This document shows positions 8,948-18,533 of a DNA stretch of 64,000 nucleotides, piece by piece. A model generated the notes under the pieces. The model searched no databases, was not told the origin of the DNA, and saw only the letters and a list, made by a program, of their open reading frames with translations. Each line of letters begins with the position of its first letter. The first letter of the stretch is position 1. This DNA comes from DAINBT01 sp036732785 (GTDB lineage: Bacteria; Planctomycetota; Phycisphaerae; Sedimentisphaerales; SM23-30), in contig CAZICK010000001.1 in NCBI GenBank assembly GCA_964537505.1, positions 1 to 64,000 on the forward strand, in the 5' to 3' direction. The position numbers and the translations under genes were made by a program.

Positions 8948-9340
8948 ATGGATGTTGAAATGGAACTCTCTCAGATTATCATCCAGGAAACATCTGAACA
9001 GCAGATTATCGTCCTGAAAGAGCGAAACGGACAGCGGTCTTTTCCCATTGTGATCGGCATTACCGAAGCCCTGGCTATCGATCGACGTCTCAAAGGCATC
9101 CAACCGGCACGACCATTAACGCATGACCTGCTATACAACGTCATCGTGGAAATGGAAGGCCGACTGGAACGAATCATCATTAACGACCTGCGTAATCATA
9201 CGTTTTACGCGCAATTGGTAATCAATAAAGATGGTGAATTGATCGAGATCGATTCCAGGCCAAGCGACGCTATCGCACTGGGCGTGGCCAATAACATGCC
9301 TGTATTTGTTGCCGAACATGTTCTCGAAGCGGTATGTTGA
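8948..9340 (+). CDS. Bifunctional nuclease (BFN/DUF151) family protein
   Basis: A 130-residue protein of the BFN/DUF151 family. The segment FPIVIGITEALAIDRRLKG and the C-terminal SRPSDAIALGVANNMPVFV are the family hallmarks. Members were named for DNase and RNase activity of a plant protein; in bacteria the role is poorly defined. A purine-rich ribosome-binding site (AGGGAAGGGG) sits upstream of the ATG. It lies 16 bases behind valS and is probably in the same transcript, an association that may only be positional. It ends 75 bases before the last gene of the converging pilus operon. Confidence 0.9.
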   Translation: MDVEMELSQIIIQETSEQQIIVLKERNGQRSFPIVIGITEALAIDRRLKGIQPARPLTHDLLYNVIVEMEGRLERIIINDLRNHTFYAQLVINKDGELIEIDSRPSDAIALGVANNMPVFVAEHVLEAVC

Positions 9341-9415
9341 GTCCACGGACAAGGCTCATCGCGAGCGTGATCGTACGTGGCGCCCTTTGGTAACCGGAGT
9401 TTTGCAAAAGTTGGG

Positions 9416-10015
9416 TTAGTAAATTATATTGCGGGGTACCGCCGTTGCCGTTATGGGGTAGCTGGTCCCATTGTGCTGTACCTTAAAGCGGATTATCACC
9501 TTGCCGAGCGTCCCTTCGGAAAAACCGGGATTGTCCGGGGCCACAGCGGTAAAAACAGGTTCATCCACAGAGATCGGATATACATCGTCCACCATAACAT
9601 ACCAGTTGACCCCACCGTCAATACTTACCTGCAGTTGACGTGTCGCGGTTTTGTGCCAATAAATCACATCCCGGCCATCGGCATCGACCAGCGAACATTT
9701 GTCACCGGTGCCGTCATCATATACGTCGATCACAGGACTATTCGGGTCGTCCCCGCCGTTCCAGGCCGAACGAATTGTGCTGGTCATCTGATAAAGGGAA
9801 TTACGACAGGAAACACTCGTCGTAGTCATGTCACAGTTGGACTGGTAGTTTCTGAAAGCGGCATCGAAGGCAACCGCGGTAGCCGTCAACAGCAATGCCG
9901 CTATCGACAGGGCAATCAATATTTCAATTATTGACAACCCCGGTCGATATCGAGCCGATAACCTTTGTTTTTGTAATTGTTTGTTTGTTGCCATTATATC
10001 ACTTAACTTTCGCAT
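9416..10015 (-). CDS. Prepilin-like protein with N-terminal methylation motif (PilW/GspJ-like)
   Basis: A 199-residue minor (pseudo)pilin, last gene of the minus-strand pilus operon. The N-terminus is basic and leads into GLSIIEILIALSIAALLL, a type IV prepilin cleavage site (cleavage after Gly, Glu at +5) with the hydrophobic polymerisation helix. The C-terminal part is beta-rich, as expected for a minor pilin head of the PilW/GspJ kind. The preceding gene codes a PilX-like protein, which supports a PilV-PilX-PilW priming set that starts pilus assembly. Exact orthology cannot be set from sequence alone. Confidence 0.8.
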   Translation of the reverse strand: MRKLSDIMATNKQLQKQRLSARYRPGLSIIEILIALSIAALLLTATAVAFDAAFRNYQSNCDMTTTSVSCRNSLYQMTSTIRSAWNGGDDPNSPVIDVYDDGTGDKCSLVDADGRDVIYWHKTATRQLQVSIDGGVNWYVMVDDVYPISVDEPVFTAVAPDNPGFSEGTLGKVIIRFKVQHNGTSYPITATAVPRNIIY

Positions 10016-10033
10016 TCACCATCGTTTAGTTTT

Positions 10034-11569
10034 TTACAATTCCACATACGAATCGGCATCCATGCTCAAAATGATCTTGGAACTCATTCCAATCGGCAGA
10101 TTTCGGTCCGGATCGGGTGAGACAAATATGACCCCATCTTCCTCGGGTATGCCCGCTTCCTGGTTTTCGTCAGAATATCCGATATTAGTTGCCACCTGAC
10201 CGGCGGCACTGCCCCAATCTTGCGGATCCGGATCAGCCATCGAAATGATCGTGCCGTCCACCTTCACATTACCGCGAATATCGACAATTCCGCCAAGTAC
10301 GACACCCTTGAGCACACTTTCGCTACTACTTTCCAAAGTCTGGGTGTTACCAATATTGACGTTGAAGTTCGGCGCCAGGATGGTGGTCTCTTCCATCGTG
10401 GTATTATTGAAAGTACTACTGCCGGTAAAATAGAGCACATTCTTTTTCCATGTTTCGGGACCGAATTTGGGCACTTCGCCGGTGATGATCGGGCCGTTAA
10501 AAACACAATTTTCAAAACGGACATTGTTGACGCCGATTCCACCCTTAATATAAAATATCCCTTCGAAGATACAATTTTTGAAAAGGGCGTTATTCCCCGA
10601 GGCAAGCTGCTTGTTGGTAATCGTCATATTTTCATAAACCGTACGATTAAGCGAGATGCTGGTCCAATTAGCCGGTTTAGTATAGTCGCCGGGAGCGTGT
10701 GGAAAATACTCTTTCCGAGAGTAGGTATGGCCGGATGAGAGATTTGCCGTCATGTCGTCATACATACTGGTATCGAAGTCACCTGCCTCCGGCCAGTCTA
10801 TCTCCGGCTGATCGTAGTTGATTTCTTCATAATTACCAGCAACCGCTTCCTCGGAGAAGTCTTCTTCTGGCAAACTGGTGTTGATGTCGCCGATGACCGT
10901 CGATTCCGCCGCCAGTTCAATCGGATTGGCAATGTTCGAATGCATCCAGGCCGAGTACACTCCTCGTTCCAGAGTGGAATTGCCGGTAATTATCAGCCGA
11001 CTGCGACTGGCCACCGAATAGTCGAGCACACTGGTATCCTTGCTCATCGTATAGCTTACACGTACACTTCTACTGGTACCGGCCATGTTGCCGGTACTGA
11101 CAATATCCAGGGTTTTCGGATCATTATTATACTGCCTGACCTTCAGAGAAAAACCGGCACGGTCACCGGAAGAAAAGGTTATCACTGGAATAACCAGTTC
11201 GCGGCCTGTCTGTCCGCTGCTACTGAAAGTAACCGGATCAGGAATTGTCTGTCCCACAAGTTCTCCCAGTTCGTCCTGCAGGTACGCAGCCAGATTCTCG
11301 AAAGAGTTCATCGCGTCATCACTGCTGACGACGTTCCTGACGGTGCTGTCCGCTCCGTAGATAATATAATCTCTTATCAGGTATTTGGCATACTCCAGTC
11401 CCGACTCGGCGGCCGCCTGGGCGGCATAGAGATCACGATGATTACGCGACATCTGAACGTTAATGTCGTTCATGGCGGTAAAGGATATGGCCAGTACGGA
11501 AAAGAGGGTAACAAATATTACGGCCATTACCGAACTGAAGCCACCGGATGAGTAACGTTTAGTTTTCAT
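10034..11569 (-). CDS. PilX-like minor pilin fused to a beta-helix-like passenger
   Basis: A 511-residue protein. The start at 11569 is preferred over 11620 because it follows AAGGATCG at good spacing and puts the hydrophobic helix (FSSVMAVIFVTLFSVLAISF) at the N-terminus. This helix and the AAAESGLEYA segment mark the PilX N-terminal family, which lacks a canonical prepilin site. Residues from about 190 to 470 form a repeat-like run (FKNCIFEG, FENCVFNG, then DIRGNVKVDGTI) that looks like a right-handed beta-helix. It may be a tip-displayed binding module. The gene lies between the PilV-like and PilW-like genes. It is far longer than a usual PilX (about 200 residues). Confidence 0.75.
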   Translation of the reverse strand: MKTKRYSSGGFSSVMAVIFVTLFSVLAISFTAMNDINVQMSRNHRDLYAAQAAAESGLEYAKYLIRDYIIYGADSTVRNVVSSDDAMNSFENLAAYLQDELGELVGQTIPDPVTFSSSGQTGRELVIPVITFSSGDRAGFSLKVRQYNNDPKTLDIVSTGNMAGTSRSVRVSYTMSKDTSVLDYSVASRSRLIITGNSTLERGVYSAWMHSNIANPIELAAESTVIGDINTSLPEEDFSEEAVAGNYEEINYDQPEIDWPEAGDFDTSMYDDMTANLSSGHTYSRKEYFPHAPGDYTKPANWTSISLNRTVYENMTITNKQLASGNNALFKNCIFEGIFYIKGGIGVNNVRFENCVFNGPIITGEVPKFGPETWKKNVLYFTGSSTFNNTTMEETTILAPNFNVNIGNTQTLESSSESVLKGVVLGGIVDIRGNVKVDGTIISMADPDPQDWGSAAGQVATNIGYSDENQEAGIPEEDGVIFVSPDPDRNLPIGMSSKIILSMDADSYVEL

Positions 11570-11601
11570 AAAATCGATCCTTACTCCCTGGGCCAAACTA
11601 A

Positions 11602-12039
11602 TTATTTTATGCGTAGCCAACTAACGCGGGTTATTTGCGTCCCGCCACACGATACGGCTGCCGTTAGAATCGCCGCCTCCGGGTCAGGCCCGATATATAC
11701 TGTCATATCCTCCGGATTGACAGGCTGTACGCTCAAACCCTGTTGAAATCGCTCAAGCCCCGCTACCGGATTGCCATTGGCATCGACGCCGTTATACGTG
11801 TTGCCGTCATAACTCATCAAATTACCAAAGGCTTCCTGATCGGTCATCGACCGCAACTGCTCAGCCAGAAATATCGACGTTGACAGATCATTGCCATAAT
11901 CGTTGGCTATGGTACCTGCGCAGAAAAGCATCATCAGCGCAACAATCGCCACGCCGACAATTACCACGGAAAGCATCACTTCCGCCAGAGTAAATCCATA
12001 GGCGCCGATATTACTTTGTTTCTTTTTTATGTGCTTCAC
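11602..12039 (-). CDS. Prepilin-like protein (PilV/GspI-like)
   Basis: A 145-residue protein with the prepilin signature YGFTLAEVMLSVVIVGVAIVALM: cleavage after Gly and Glu at +5. The start is GTG at 12039, preceded by GGGAGAGAAG. The head domain is short. Position between the pilC and PilX-like genes and the motif AEVML suggest a PilV-like minor pilin. It is inner-membrane anchored until assembled into the pilus or pseudopilus. Confidence 0.8.
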   Translation of the reverse strand: MKHIKKKQSNIGAYGFTLAEVMLSVVIVGVAIVALMMLFCAGTIANDYGNDLSTSIFLAEQLRSMTDQEAFGNLMSYDGNTYNGVDANGNPVAGLERFQQGLSVQPVNPEDMTVYIGPDPEAAILTAAVSCGGTQITRVSWLRIK

Positions 12040-12100
12040 AAAGCTTCTCTCCCAATGACTGGAAAATGGAAACTATCCACTCATTTACCTATCTACCGGC

Positions 12101-13330
12101 CTATCCTTTAACCAAAGTTGAAAGCTTAAAGACCGGCAGAATAATACTCATAGCAATAAAACCTACAACCACTCCCATGATAACAATCATCAGCGGTTCG
12201 ATCATCGCGGTAACGGCACGAATAATGTTTTTCAATTCTTTTTGATAGTAGTCACTGATATCCCGGAGCACTTCGGACAATTTGCCACTTTCTTCACCGG
12301 CGCTGATCATTTGTACGACACTTTTCGGCAGCAGTCCACTGCGTGTGAGCGGATCGGATATTTTTTTGCCCTGTTTAACCGCAACAAAGACCCGATGCCA
12401 CATTTTTTTGAATACCGTATTGCCGGAAATATGGGCGGTAATGCTGATCGTATCCAGCATCGGTACTCCGGCGTTAACCAGCTCACCCATCGTCTGAAGA
12501 CTTCGCGAAATACACAGGCACCTGGAGAGTTTTTTTATGATCGGCATTGTCAATTTGGCCCGATCCCACCACGCCGAACCCCAATCGGTATTAATCAGCC
12601 ACAAGGAGGTCCAAATCACTCCGGCCAGTCCGCCGACAATGAGGTACCAGAAATTACAAAAGACATGACTGATCGCGAGAATGACCTTGGTCGGTACCGG
12701 CAGTGCCGCTTCTTTACCCTCGAAGATAGCCACAAACTTAGGCAATACATACGTCAGCATAAACACAATGGTAATAACGGCCATCACGGCAATAATGGTC
12801 GGATAGATCATCGCACCGCGGACTTGCCCGCGAGTTTCGATCTGATGCGCCATATATCCGGCTATTCGGTCGAGCATGTGGCCGAACGAACCGGACAACT
12901 CTGAAGCACGCACCATGTTGACATATAACGGACTGAAGACCTTGGGATACTTTGCCAGAGCATCTGAAAAACATTTGCCCGCTTCCACGTCATGCCTGAC
13001 CTGATGGAGGATGTCTCTGAACTTGTCATTTTCGACCTGTTCGACAATACCTTCCAGGGCGGCCCTGATACTGATGCCCGCCCTGATCATCACCGCCAAC
13101 TGCCGGGTAAAATGCAAAATATCTTTCTGCGAAGGAGCCATTTGGACCCTAAACGATAAAATCGACTCCAACAAAGGACGACTATTTTTCTCGGTCATTT
13201 CAAGCAAAGAGAGAATATATCCGCCCTGAGATCGCAACTGACCAATTGCAACTCTGCTCGACTCAGCAGAGATGAGGCCGGCGCTTACCTGACCGTTAGT
13301 TTGTTTTATCTCATAATGATAATTAGGCAT
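12101..13330 (-). CDS. pilC: Type IV pilus inner-membrane platform protein PilC (GspF family)
   Basis: A 409-residue polytopic membrane protein with two GspF domains (about residues 70-195 and 275-400), each with a long amphipathic helix bundle and membrane segments, including VITIVFMLTYVLPKFVAIF and the C-terminal PLMIVIMGVVVGFIAMSIILPVF. Motifs such as FTRQLAVMIRAGISI and AGEESGKLSEVL are typical. PilC/GspF links the cytoplasmic ATPase to pilin extrusion. Its place just after the pilT and pilB genes fits a pilus motor. A second family member, gspF, occurs at 47.3-48.6 kb. Confidence 0.92.
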   Translation of the reverse strand: MPNYHYEIKQTNGQVSAGLISAESSRVAIGQLRSQGGYILSLLEMTEKNSRPLLESILSFRVQMAPSQKDILHFTRQLAVMIRAGISIRAALEGIVEQVENDKFRDILHQVRHDVEAGKCFSDALAKYPKVFSPLYVNMVRASELSGSFGHMLDRIAGYMAHQIETRGQVRGAMIYPTIIAVMAVITIVFMLTYVLPKFVAIFEGKEAALPVPTKVILAISHVFCNFWYLIVGGLAGVIWTSLWLINTDWGSAWWDRAKLTMPIIKKLSRCLCISRSLQTMGELVNAGVPMLDTISITAHISGNTVFKKMWHRVFVAVKQGKKISDPLTRSGLLPKSVVQMISAGEESGKLSEVLRDISDYYQKELKNIIRAVTAMIEPLMIVIMGVVVGFIAMSIILPVFKLSTLVKG

Positions 13331-13423
13331 AATATTCCCGTTTTCCTATCTGCCCTACCATAGCAAAACAAATAATTGCCAAGGACGTATGATTTCACAA
13401 AACCAAATCACACACAATCACTT

Positions 13424-14500
13424 CTACACATGACACACTCGTTCCAGCTTGTCCGGATAGACCGCGTGTGCAATTGCATCTTCGCGTGATATATGATCGT
13501 TAAAGTATAACTGTCCGAGACTGTTATCCATGGTCTGCATACCCAAAGATCGCGACGTCTCGATAATATTGGGGATTTCGAATATACGGTTCTCGCGTAT
13601 GCAGTTCCTGATGGCCGGGGTACAAATCATAACCTCGACGCCTGGAATCATGCCGGCCTGATCGACGCGTTTGAACAGTGTTTGACTTATCACGGCCTGC
13701 AAAGTGTTAGCCAGCATCGAACGTATCTGATTTTGCTGACCGCTTGGATAAATATCGATGATACGTTCTACCGTGTGTGCCGCGCTTATGGTATGCAGGG
13801 TACTGAGAACCAGGTGCCCTGTTTCGGCCGCGGTGATCGCGGCAGAGGTGGTTTCCAGGTCACGCATCTCACCAACCAAAATCACATCGGGGTCCTGTCG
13901 CAGCGCATGCTTCAAGCCGGAAGCAAACGACGGACAGTCACTGCCGATCTCGCGCTGTTCGATGGCGCAGTTATTGCTGGTAAGCACATATTCTATGGGA
14001 TCTTCCAATGTTACTATGTGCTTACGATATTTTTTGTTCATCGCGTCAATCATACTGGCCATAGTCGTACTCTTGCCAGAACCTGTATCCCCGGTAATCA
14101 AAACCAGCCCCCTGGTCAAATCAGTCAGCTTCCGGACCGGCTCGGGCAGATTCAACTTTTCCAAAGCCGGCACACGGTCCTGAATGGTACGAAAGGCAAT
14201 GGCGACATTGCCGCGCTGAAAGTGGGCGTTAACACGGAAACGGCCCTTACCGGGCACTTCTGTGGAAAAATCTATATCCCGTTTGTCCATGAATTTTTCG
14301 AAGCGTTTCTCCGTCAGCATCTCTCGGACCAACTCAACCGCCCCTTCAGCAGTCACCACCGGATGGTCAGTCTCCTTCAGTAGTGTATGGATTCTCAGCA
14401 GCGGAGGCGCTCCAACCAAAACATGTATGTCGGAAGCACCACTATCCATGGCTATTTCCAGCAACTCTCGCAAATACGTTGCTACATCTGTATATGACAC
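13424..14500 (-). CDS. pilT: Type IV pilus retraction ATPase PilT/PilU
   Basis: A 358-residue hexameric secretion ATPase. The Walker A motif is GDTGSGKST, followed by the Asp box LEDPIEY, a Walker B region (DPDVILVGEMRD) and the His box HLVLSTLHT. N-terminal residues SGASDIHVLVG match the PilT N-domain. The length and absence of the N-terminal GspE domain separate it from the neighbouring PilB. PilT depolymerises pili and powers twitching; this suggests the machinery is a true pilus rather than only a secretion system. PilU is an alternative. Confidence 0.92.
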   Translation of the reverse strand: MSYTDVATYLRELLEIAMDSGASDIHVLVGAPPLLRIHTLLKETDHPVVTAEGAVELVREMLTEKRFEKFMDKRDIDFSTEVPGKGRFRVNAHFQRGNVAIAFRTIQDRVPALEKLNLPEPVRKLTDLTRGLVLITGDTGSGKSTTMASMIDAMNKKYRKHIVTLEDPIEYVLTSNNCAIEQREIGSDCPSFASGLKHALRQDPDVILVGEMRDLETTSAAITAAETGHLVLSTLHTISAAHTVERIIDIYPSGQQNQIRSMLANTLQAVISQTLFKRVDQAGMIPGVEVMICTPAIRNCIRENRIFEIPNIIETSRSLGMQTMDNSLGQLYFNDHISREDAIAHAVYPDKLERVCHV

Positions 14501-14526
14501 GGCTCTCTCCTTTGCCTTAATGGGTT

Positions 14527-16365
14527 CTAGACCGTACTTTCCGTAACTCGCATCACTTCGTCAATCGTTGTAAGACCTGCCTGAACTTTACGAAAACCAT
14601 CATCCCTCAACGAAACCATTCCTCTTTCCTTGCATATTCTGCGAAGCTCCGTCACCGTAGGGTTCTTGATAATAATGTCACGATACGTATCATCAATCAC
14701 CAGCAATTCGTACAGTCCCATCCGACCGGAAAACCCGGTGTGACGACAATGTTCGCAGCCCGAGCCGCAAAACATATTCTCACTGTTGAACCCGTACATC
14801 TCAATAAAACCGATATGCTCGGCTTCCGGCTCGTAGAGACCTTTACAGTGCGGACATATCTTACGCACCAGGCGCTGAGCCAAAATCGCATTGGTAGAAG
14901 CCGCTATCAAATAGGACTCGATTCCTATATTAATCATACGGGTAATACTGCTCGGAGCATCATTGGTATGCAGTGTCGATAAAACCAAATGACCGGTCAG
15001 AGACGCCTGTATCGCGATCCTGGCCGTCTCCTCGTCACGAATCTCACCTACCATAATTACATCAGGATCCTGACGTAAAAGAGAACGTAACGTCGCTGCG
15101 AAAGTCATACCGATTTTCTCGTGAACCTGGATCTGCGTTATACCATCCATCTGATATTCCACCGGATCTTCCACCGTCGAAATGTTCATACGCTGAAATT
15201 CCATAGTTCTAAGCGCCGCATAAAGCGTCGTACTCTTGCCCGAACCGGTCGGACCCGTTACCAGAACAATGCCATGAGGTTGATTCACCTGACGGTTGAG
15301 AATCTCCAGATTGTCCGGGTCCATACCCAAATCCAACAGCCTCAATTGATTGCTGCCAACATCCAGAATACGTATAACAACCTTTTCACCATGACAAGCC
15401 GGTATAGTAGAAATACGCATGTCAACGCGACGCTTGTTCATCACTACGTGAATACGACCGTCCTGAGGAAGACGTCGCTCGGCTATGTCAAGATTGGCCA
15501 TAATTTTTATACGAGAAACGACAGCCGCGTGCATGTGACGCGGAGGTGACATCAACTCAAAAAGTATGCCGTCAATGCGATACCTCACCGTGAGCTTATT
15601 CTCGCCGGGTTCAACATGGATATCGGAAGCTCCGTCCCGTACCGCCCTGAGAATTATATAATTGACAAACTTGATTATCGGAGAATTAGCCGCCTCCTGT
15701 TCCAGGTTGGAAATGTCTTCCTCTTCGGCATCGACCACTTCCACGTCCTCGTCATTGACGTTCTGGATAATATCATCCACCTGGAAATCGGTTTCGGTTG
15801 TGTCCTTGTTCAACGAGGCTAATACTTTTTTGATGTCCTCACTGGGACACACCTTCAGCAATAACTCTTTCTTTGTTTTGCGTTGTATTTCGTCCAGAAG
15901 AAAAACATTTGTAGGATCGGTCAACGCGACCACGAGCTTGCCTTCCTCGAAACACAACGGGAACACATTATGCGCTTCGATAAAGCTCCTGCCCAAAAGC
16001 TCAAAAGCCTGGTGGTCAACCATTTCTTTATCGAAACGTATAAACTCAAGGCCGTACTGCTCGGCTACGCACGCCAGCAAATCGACCTCCCGCACCGCGC
16101 CCATCTCCAGAAGAACCTGACCTAAACGTTTGCGTGGGGTTCTCGTATGTATCGAACGGGCCTGCTCCATCTGCTGGGTAGTGATATGTCCACGCTCGAA
16201 TAAGCGATCTGCCAATGCCTTAGGAGTATTGACCGACTCTGTCTCATCCGGCTGCCACAAATCGCACAACTCGACGCCAAGAGACAAAGAGTTGCTGTCT
16301 TTCTGGTCATATCCCGGTAAACTGGTATTTGCCGGAGGTTTGTTCATCGTTTTACTTTCACTCAT
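14527..16365 (-). CDS. pilB: Type IV pilus assembly ATPase PilB (GspE family)
   Basis: A 612-residue assembly ATPase. I chose the ATG at 16365 (GGAGAAAG upstream) over 16395. Domains in order: an acidic N-terminal stretch, a GspE N-terminal domain (about residues 60-200), and the ATPase with Walker A GPTGSGKSTT, VEDPVEY, Walker B (DPDVIMVGEIRD) and HLVLSTLHTND. A zinc tetracysteine motif (CPHC, later CEHC) lies before the C-terminus. It powers pilin polymerisation together with PilC and is opposed by PilT next door. It resembles the GspE of the second operon in overall layout. Confidence 0.93.
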   Translation of the reverse strand: MSESKTMNKPPANTSLPGYDQKDSNSLSLGVELCDLWQPDETESVNTPKALADRLFERGHITTQQMEQARSIHTRTPRKRLGQVLLEMGAVREVDLLACVAEQYGLEFIRFDKEMVDHQAFELLGRSFIEAHNVFPLCFEEGKLVVALTDPTNVFLLDEIQRKTKKELLLKVCPSEDIKKVLASLNKDTTETDFQVDDIIQNVNDEDVEVVDAEEEDISNLEQEAANSPIIKFVNYIILRAVRDGASDIHVEPGENKLTVRYRIDGILFELMSPPRHMHAAVVSRIKIMANLDIAERRLPQDGRIHVVMNKRRVDMRISTIPACHGEKVVIRILDVGSNQLRLLDLGMDPDNLEILNRQVNQPHGIVLVTGPTGSGKSTTLYAALRTMEFQRMNISTVEDPVEYQMDGITQIQVHEKIGMTFAATLRSLLRQDPDVIMVGEIRDEETARIAIQASLTGHLVLSTLHTNDAPSSITRMINIGIESYLIAASTNAILAQRLVRKICPHCKGLYEPEAEHIGFIEMYGFNSENMFCGSGCEHCRHTGFSGRMGLYELLVIDDTYRDIIIKNPTVTELRRICKERGMVSLRDDGFRKVQAGLTTIDEVMRVTESTV

Positions 16366-16417
16366 ATCTTTCTCCAGAGCGACCAACATGCTCAATTACC
16401 GATCCGCTCATTCGTCC

Positions 16418-17065
16418 TTACATCTGTAAGATAAATTCAATACCTTCTGCTATCAGAACCACGCTATCCGTGCTAATGGTCTTCACAAGAAATGTGTCCG
16501 CGATTTCCTGGCCTTCGCCTACGACCTCATTGCTGATTACACATTTCGATCCTGCAACCGTTTGAAGTTTCAACTGACTAAACTTCTTCCTCAGTTCCTT
16601 TTCCAGCTCCGCCCGAGCCTTGGATGAATCTTGCCCGGCGTTGGCATCAATGATATAACGCGAAAAGGGGTTCTTCTGCAAATCGTCCGCCGCCACCTGC
16701 TGATTGGAGGGATAATCGTAGAAGGTCTGAACCATTGTATCTACGTTTTTAAAGAGATCCTTGCTTTCATCGTTCTCGTTCATCTCCACCAGTTTAGCTA
16801 AAGCTGTATCGACTTGCGTCTCCGCGGCCTTTTCTTCGACCGTCGCTTCCGGGGGCTTCTGATGGCGGCTGAACATAAACACACCAAACATACCTAATAC
16901 ACACGCGCCCAAAAGTATCATCGCCGTATTGTTGCGCGATTTGGCTACTGATACACAGGCATGATCCGCCGCCACCGCCTCCGCTAATGCGTCCTGAGAC
17001 TCGACATCCCAGTCCTGACCGTCGCCATTTTGCTCAATTCCAAATTTTCCTTCTTTATTATCCAT
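16418..17065 (-). CDS. Single-pass membrane protein of the pilus operon (PilP-position protein)
   Basis: A 215-residue protein, read from the ATG at 17065 that follows GGAGAGGCGG. It has an acidic cytoplasmic N-terminus of about 50 residues, one membrane helix (AMILLGACVLGMFGVFMF) and a periplasmic part with a coiled-coil-like, charged central region. The final 60 residues look like a small beta domain. It sits where pilP is found in pilM-N-O-P operons, and PilP connects the alignment complex to the secretin. Sequence similarity to PilP is not obvious to me, so the role is inferred from position. The GspC of the second operon has a comparable plan. Confidence 0.6.
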   Translation of the reverse strand: MDNKEGKFGIEQNGDGQDWDVESQDALAEAVAADHACVSVAKSRNNTAMILLGACVLGMFGVFMFSRHQKPPEATVEEKAAETQVDTALAKLVEMNENDESKDLFKNVDTMVQTFYDYPSNQQVAADDLQKNPFSRYIIDANAGQDSSKARAELEKELRKKFSQLKLQTVAGSKCVISNEVVGEGQEIADTFLVKTISTDSVVLIAEGIEFILQM

Positions 17066-17130
17066 TACCGCCTCTCCTGTATCCAAATATAAAAATATTC
17101 CTGTCTGTTCTGATCGATCAGATGTTTGTT

Positions 17131-17676
17131 TTAACCGGTTTGATTGGCTTTGTTATCAAAGAAGATGCTCAGGGTAAAATCAGCTTCCATCGCTCCTTCG
17201 TTTTTGGGGTCTTTCTTGAGGTCCATATCCATAATCTTCGTTATACGGGGCAATTTCTCCACACTCAGCAAAAACTGATAATATGCATCAAAATCCCCGT
17301 AAACCTCCATTTTGATCGGTTGTTCGTTATAACCTGCAAAAGGCTTGGGCTTTAGAGTTTTAAACAAACGCGTCTCCAGATTGTGGGCGTCCGCTATATT
17401 TGTTACCTGCTCCAAGACCTTATGAATCTGATGATGGTCCGGCAGTTTGCCCTCAAAAAAAGATATCGCTTCAGACAGCCTGTCCACTTCTGCGTTAAGA
17501 TCCTTCACACCAGACAGCGCCTTACTCAGATCTGACATCTTTTTATTCTTCACTTCCAGATCGGTTTTTAACTTCTCTGTATTCTCCCTGGCAGGCTCAA
17601 AAACCCAAAAATACGCACCCACCGGTATCGCCAGCAACAAAACAATAAGCAGTAATTCTCGACATCCGAATTTCAT
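17131..17676 (-). CDS. pilO: Type IV pilus alignment protein PilO
   Basis: A 181-residue bitopic protein: a short cytoplasmic start, one membrane helix (LLLIVLLLAIPVGAYFWVF), a coiled coil (about residues 30-75) and a C-terminal ferredoxin-like domain that includes the MEVYGDFDAYYQFLLSVEKLPRI segment typical of PilO. It pairs with PilN in the inner-membrane alignment complex. The ribosome-binding site AAAGGAAA precedes the ATG. It follows pilN by 65 bases. Confidence 0.88.
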   Translation of the reverse strand: MKFGCRELLLIVLLLAIPVGAYFWVFEPARENTEKLKTDLEVKNKKMSDLSKALSGVKDLNAEVDRLSEAISFFEGKLPDHHQIHKVLEQVTNIADAHNLETRLFKTLKPKPFAGYNEQPIKMEVYGDFDAYYQFLLSVEKLPRITKIMDMDLKKDPKNEGAMEADFTLSIFFDNKANQTG

Positions 17677-17741
17677 GGCTTTGTTTCCTTTTCTACTTAT
17701 AGCAGTTTAGTTTTTCCGTTTTCTTATTATGTATTTAGGCA

Positions 17742-18452
17742 TTACATGCCTCTTATGTGTTTACGACGGGCCGATTCCACATCCATCTTGTCAGCCCTCG
17801 CCTCCGGAGCCAGGACCACCTGCAGTTCGAAACGGCGCGTTAACTCATCTTCGTTTGGGAACTGATACTCTTCCGTAACCAGCAGATTTACCTGATTGAA
17901 CAATACCGACTCATTCAGATTAGCCATAAACTGAGATACTTTTTCATCTGTCGGAGCTATGCCGCCAAATTTAATCGTAGTATTCCACTTTTTGGCAACG
18001 ACGGTTTCTGTCACTTCGGCGATTTTCTCCTTCTTATTGCGACTGTCCTTTTTACTCTGCGACTGACTCGACTGATCGATCACCTCTTTACTGGCCAGAT
18101 TGTATTCGGTCAGAGAAACATCTGCCGGAAGAGCATTGGTTATGATCGCCAGAAGTAGAGAACGAGGCACCGGTTCCATCAACATAGCGCTGATCGAGGC
18201 CTTGGTTTCCATTTGTTTCTTCTTATATTCCAGCAATTCCAATTGTCCCAGTGCCTTACCCGCCTGAGTCATCTGTCTGTTTATTTCCGCCGCCTTCTCC
18301 TTGACGGCCTTTTGTCGTTGTTCGGTAACGACAAAAGCTCCACCCACTCCACCAACCACCAGAATAAAAAGAAACAAACACACAGCGTTGGTGCGCCTTT
18401 GCGCCTTCTTATCCAGATAATCTTCCGGTAAAAAATTCACTTTGTTACTCAT
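17742..18452 (-). CDS. pilN: Type IV pilus alignment protein PilN
   Basis: A 236-residue protein beginning NKVNFLPEDYLDKKAQRR. The cytoplasmic N-terminal motif (x)NFLP is the conserved PilN segment that binds PilM. It is followed by one membrane helix (VCLFLFILVVGGVGGAFVV), a coiled coil, and a periplasmic domain. An unusual Lys/Ser-rich insert (around residues 130-145) interrupts the periplasmic part. It lies between pilM and pilO in the standard order. Confidence 0.88.
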   Translation of the reverse strand: MSNKVNFLPEDYLDKKAQRRTNAVCLFLFILVVGGVGGAFVVTEQRQKAVKEKAAEINRQMTQAGKALGQLELLEYKKKQMETKASISAMLMEPVPRSLLLAIITNALPADVSLTEYNLASKEVIDQSSQSQSKKDSRNKKEKIAEVTETVVAKKWNTTIKFGGIAPTDEKVSQFMANLNESVLFNQVNLLVTEEYQFPNEDELTRRFELQVVLAPEARADKMDVESARRKHIRGM

Positions 18453-18533
18453 AGTACCACCTTACTTATTTTGGCCTTCGGTTTTATGTTATTTCCAACA
18501 GCAAAAAATAATCTTCAGTTTTTAACTTTTTAT

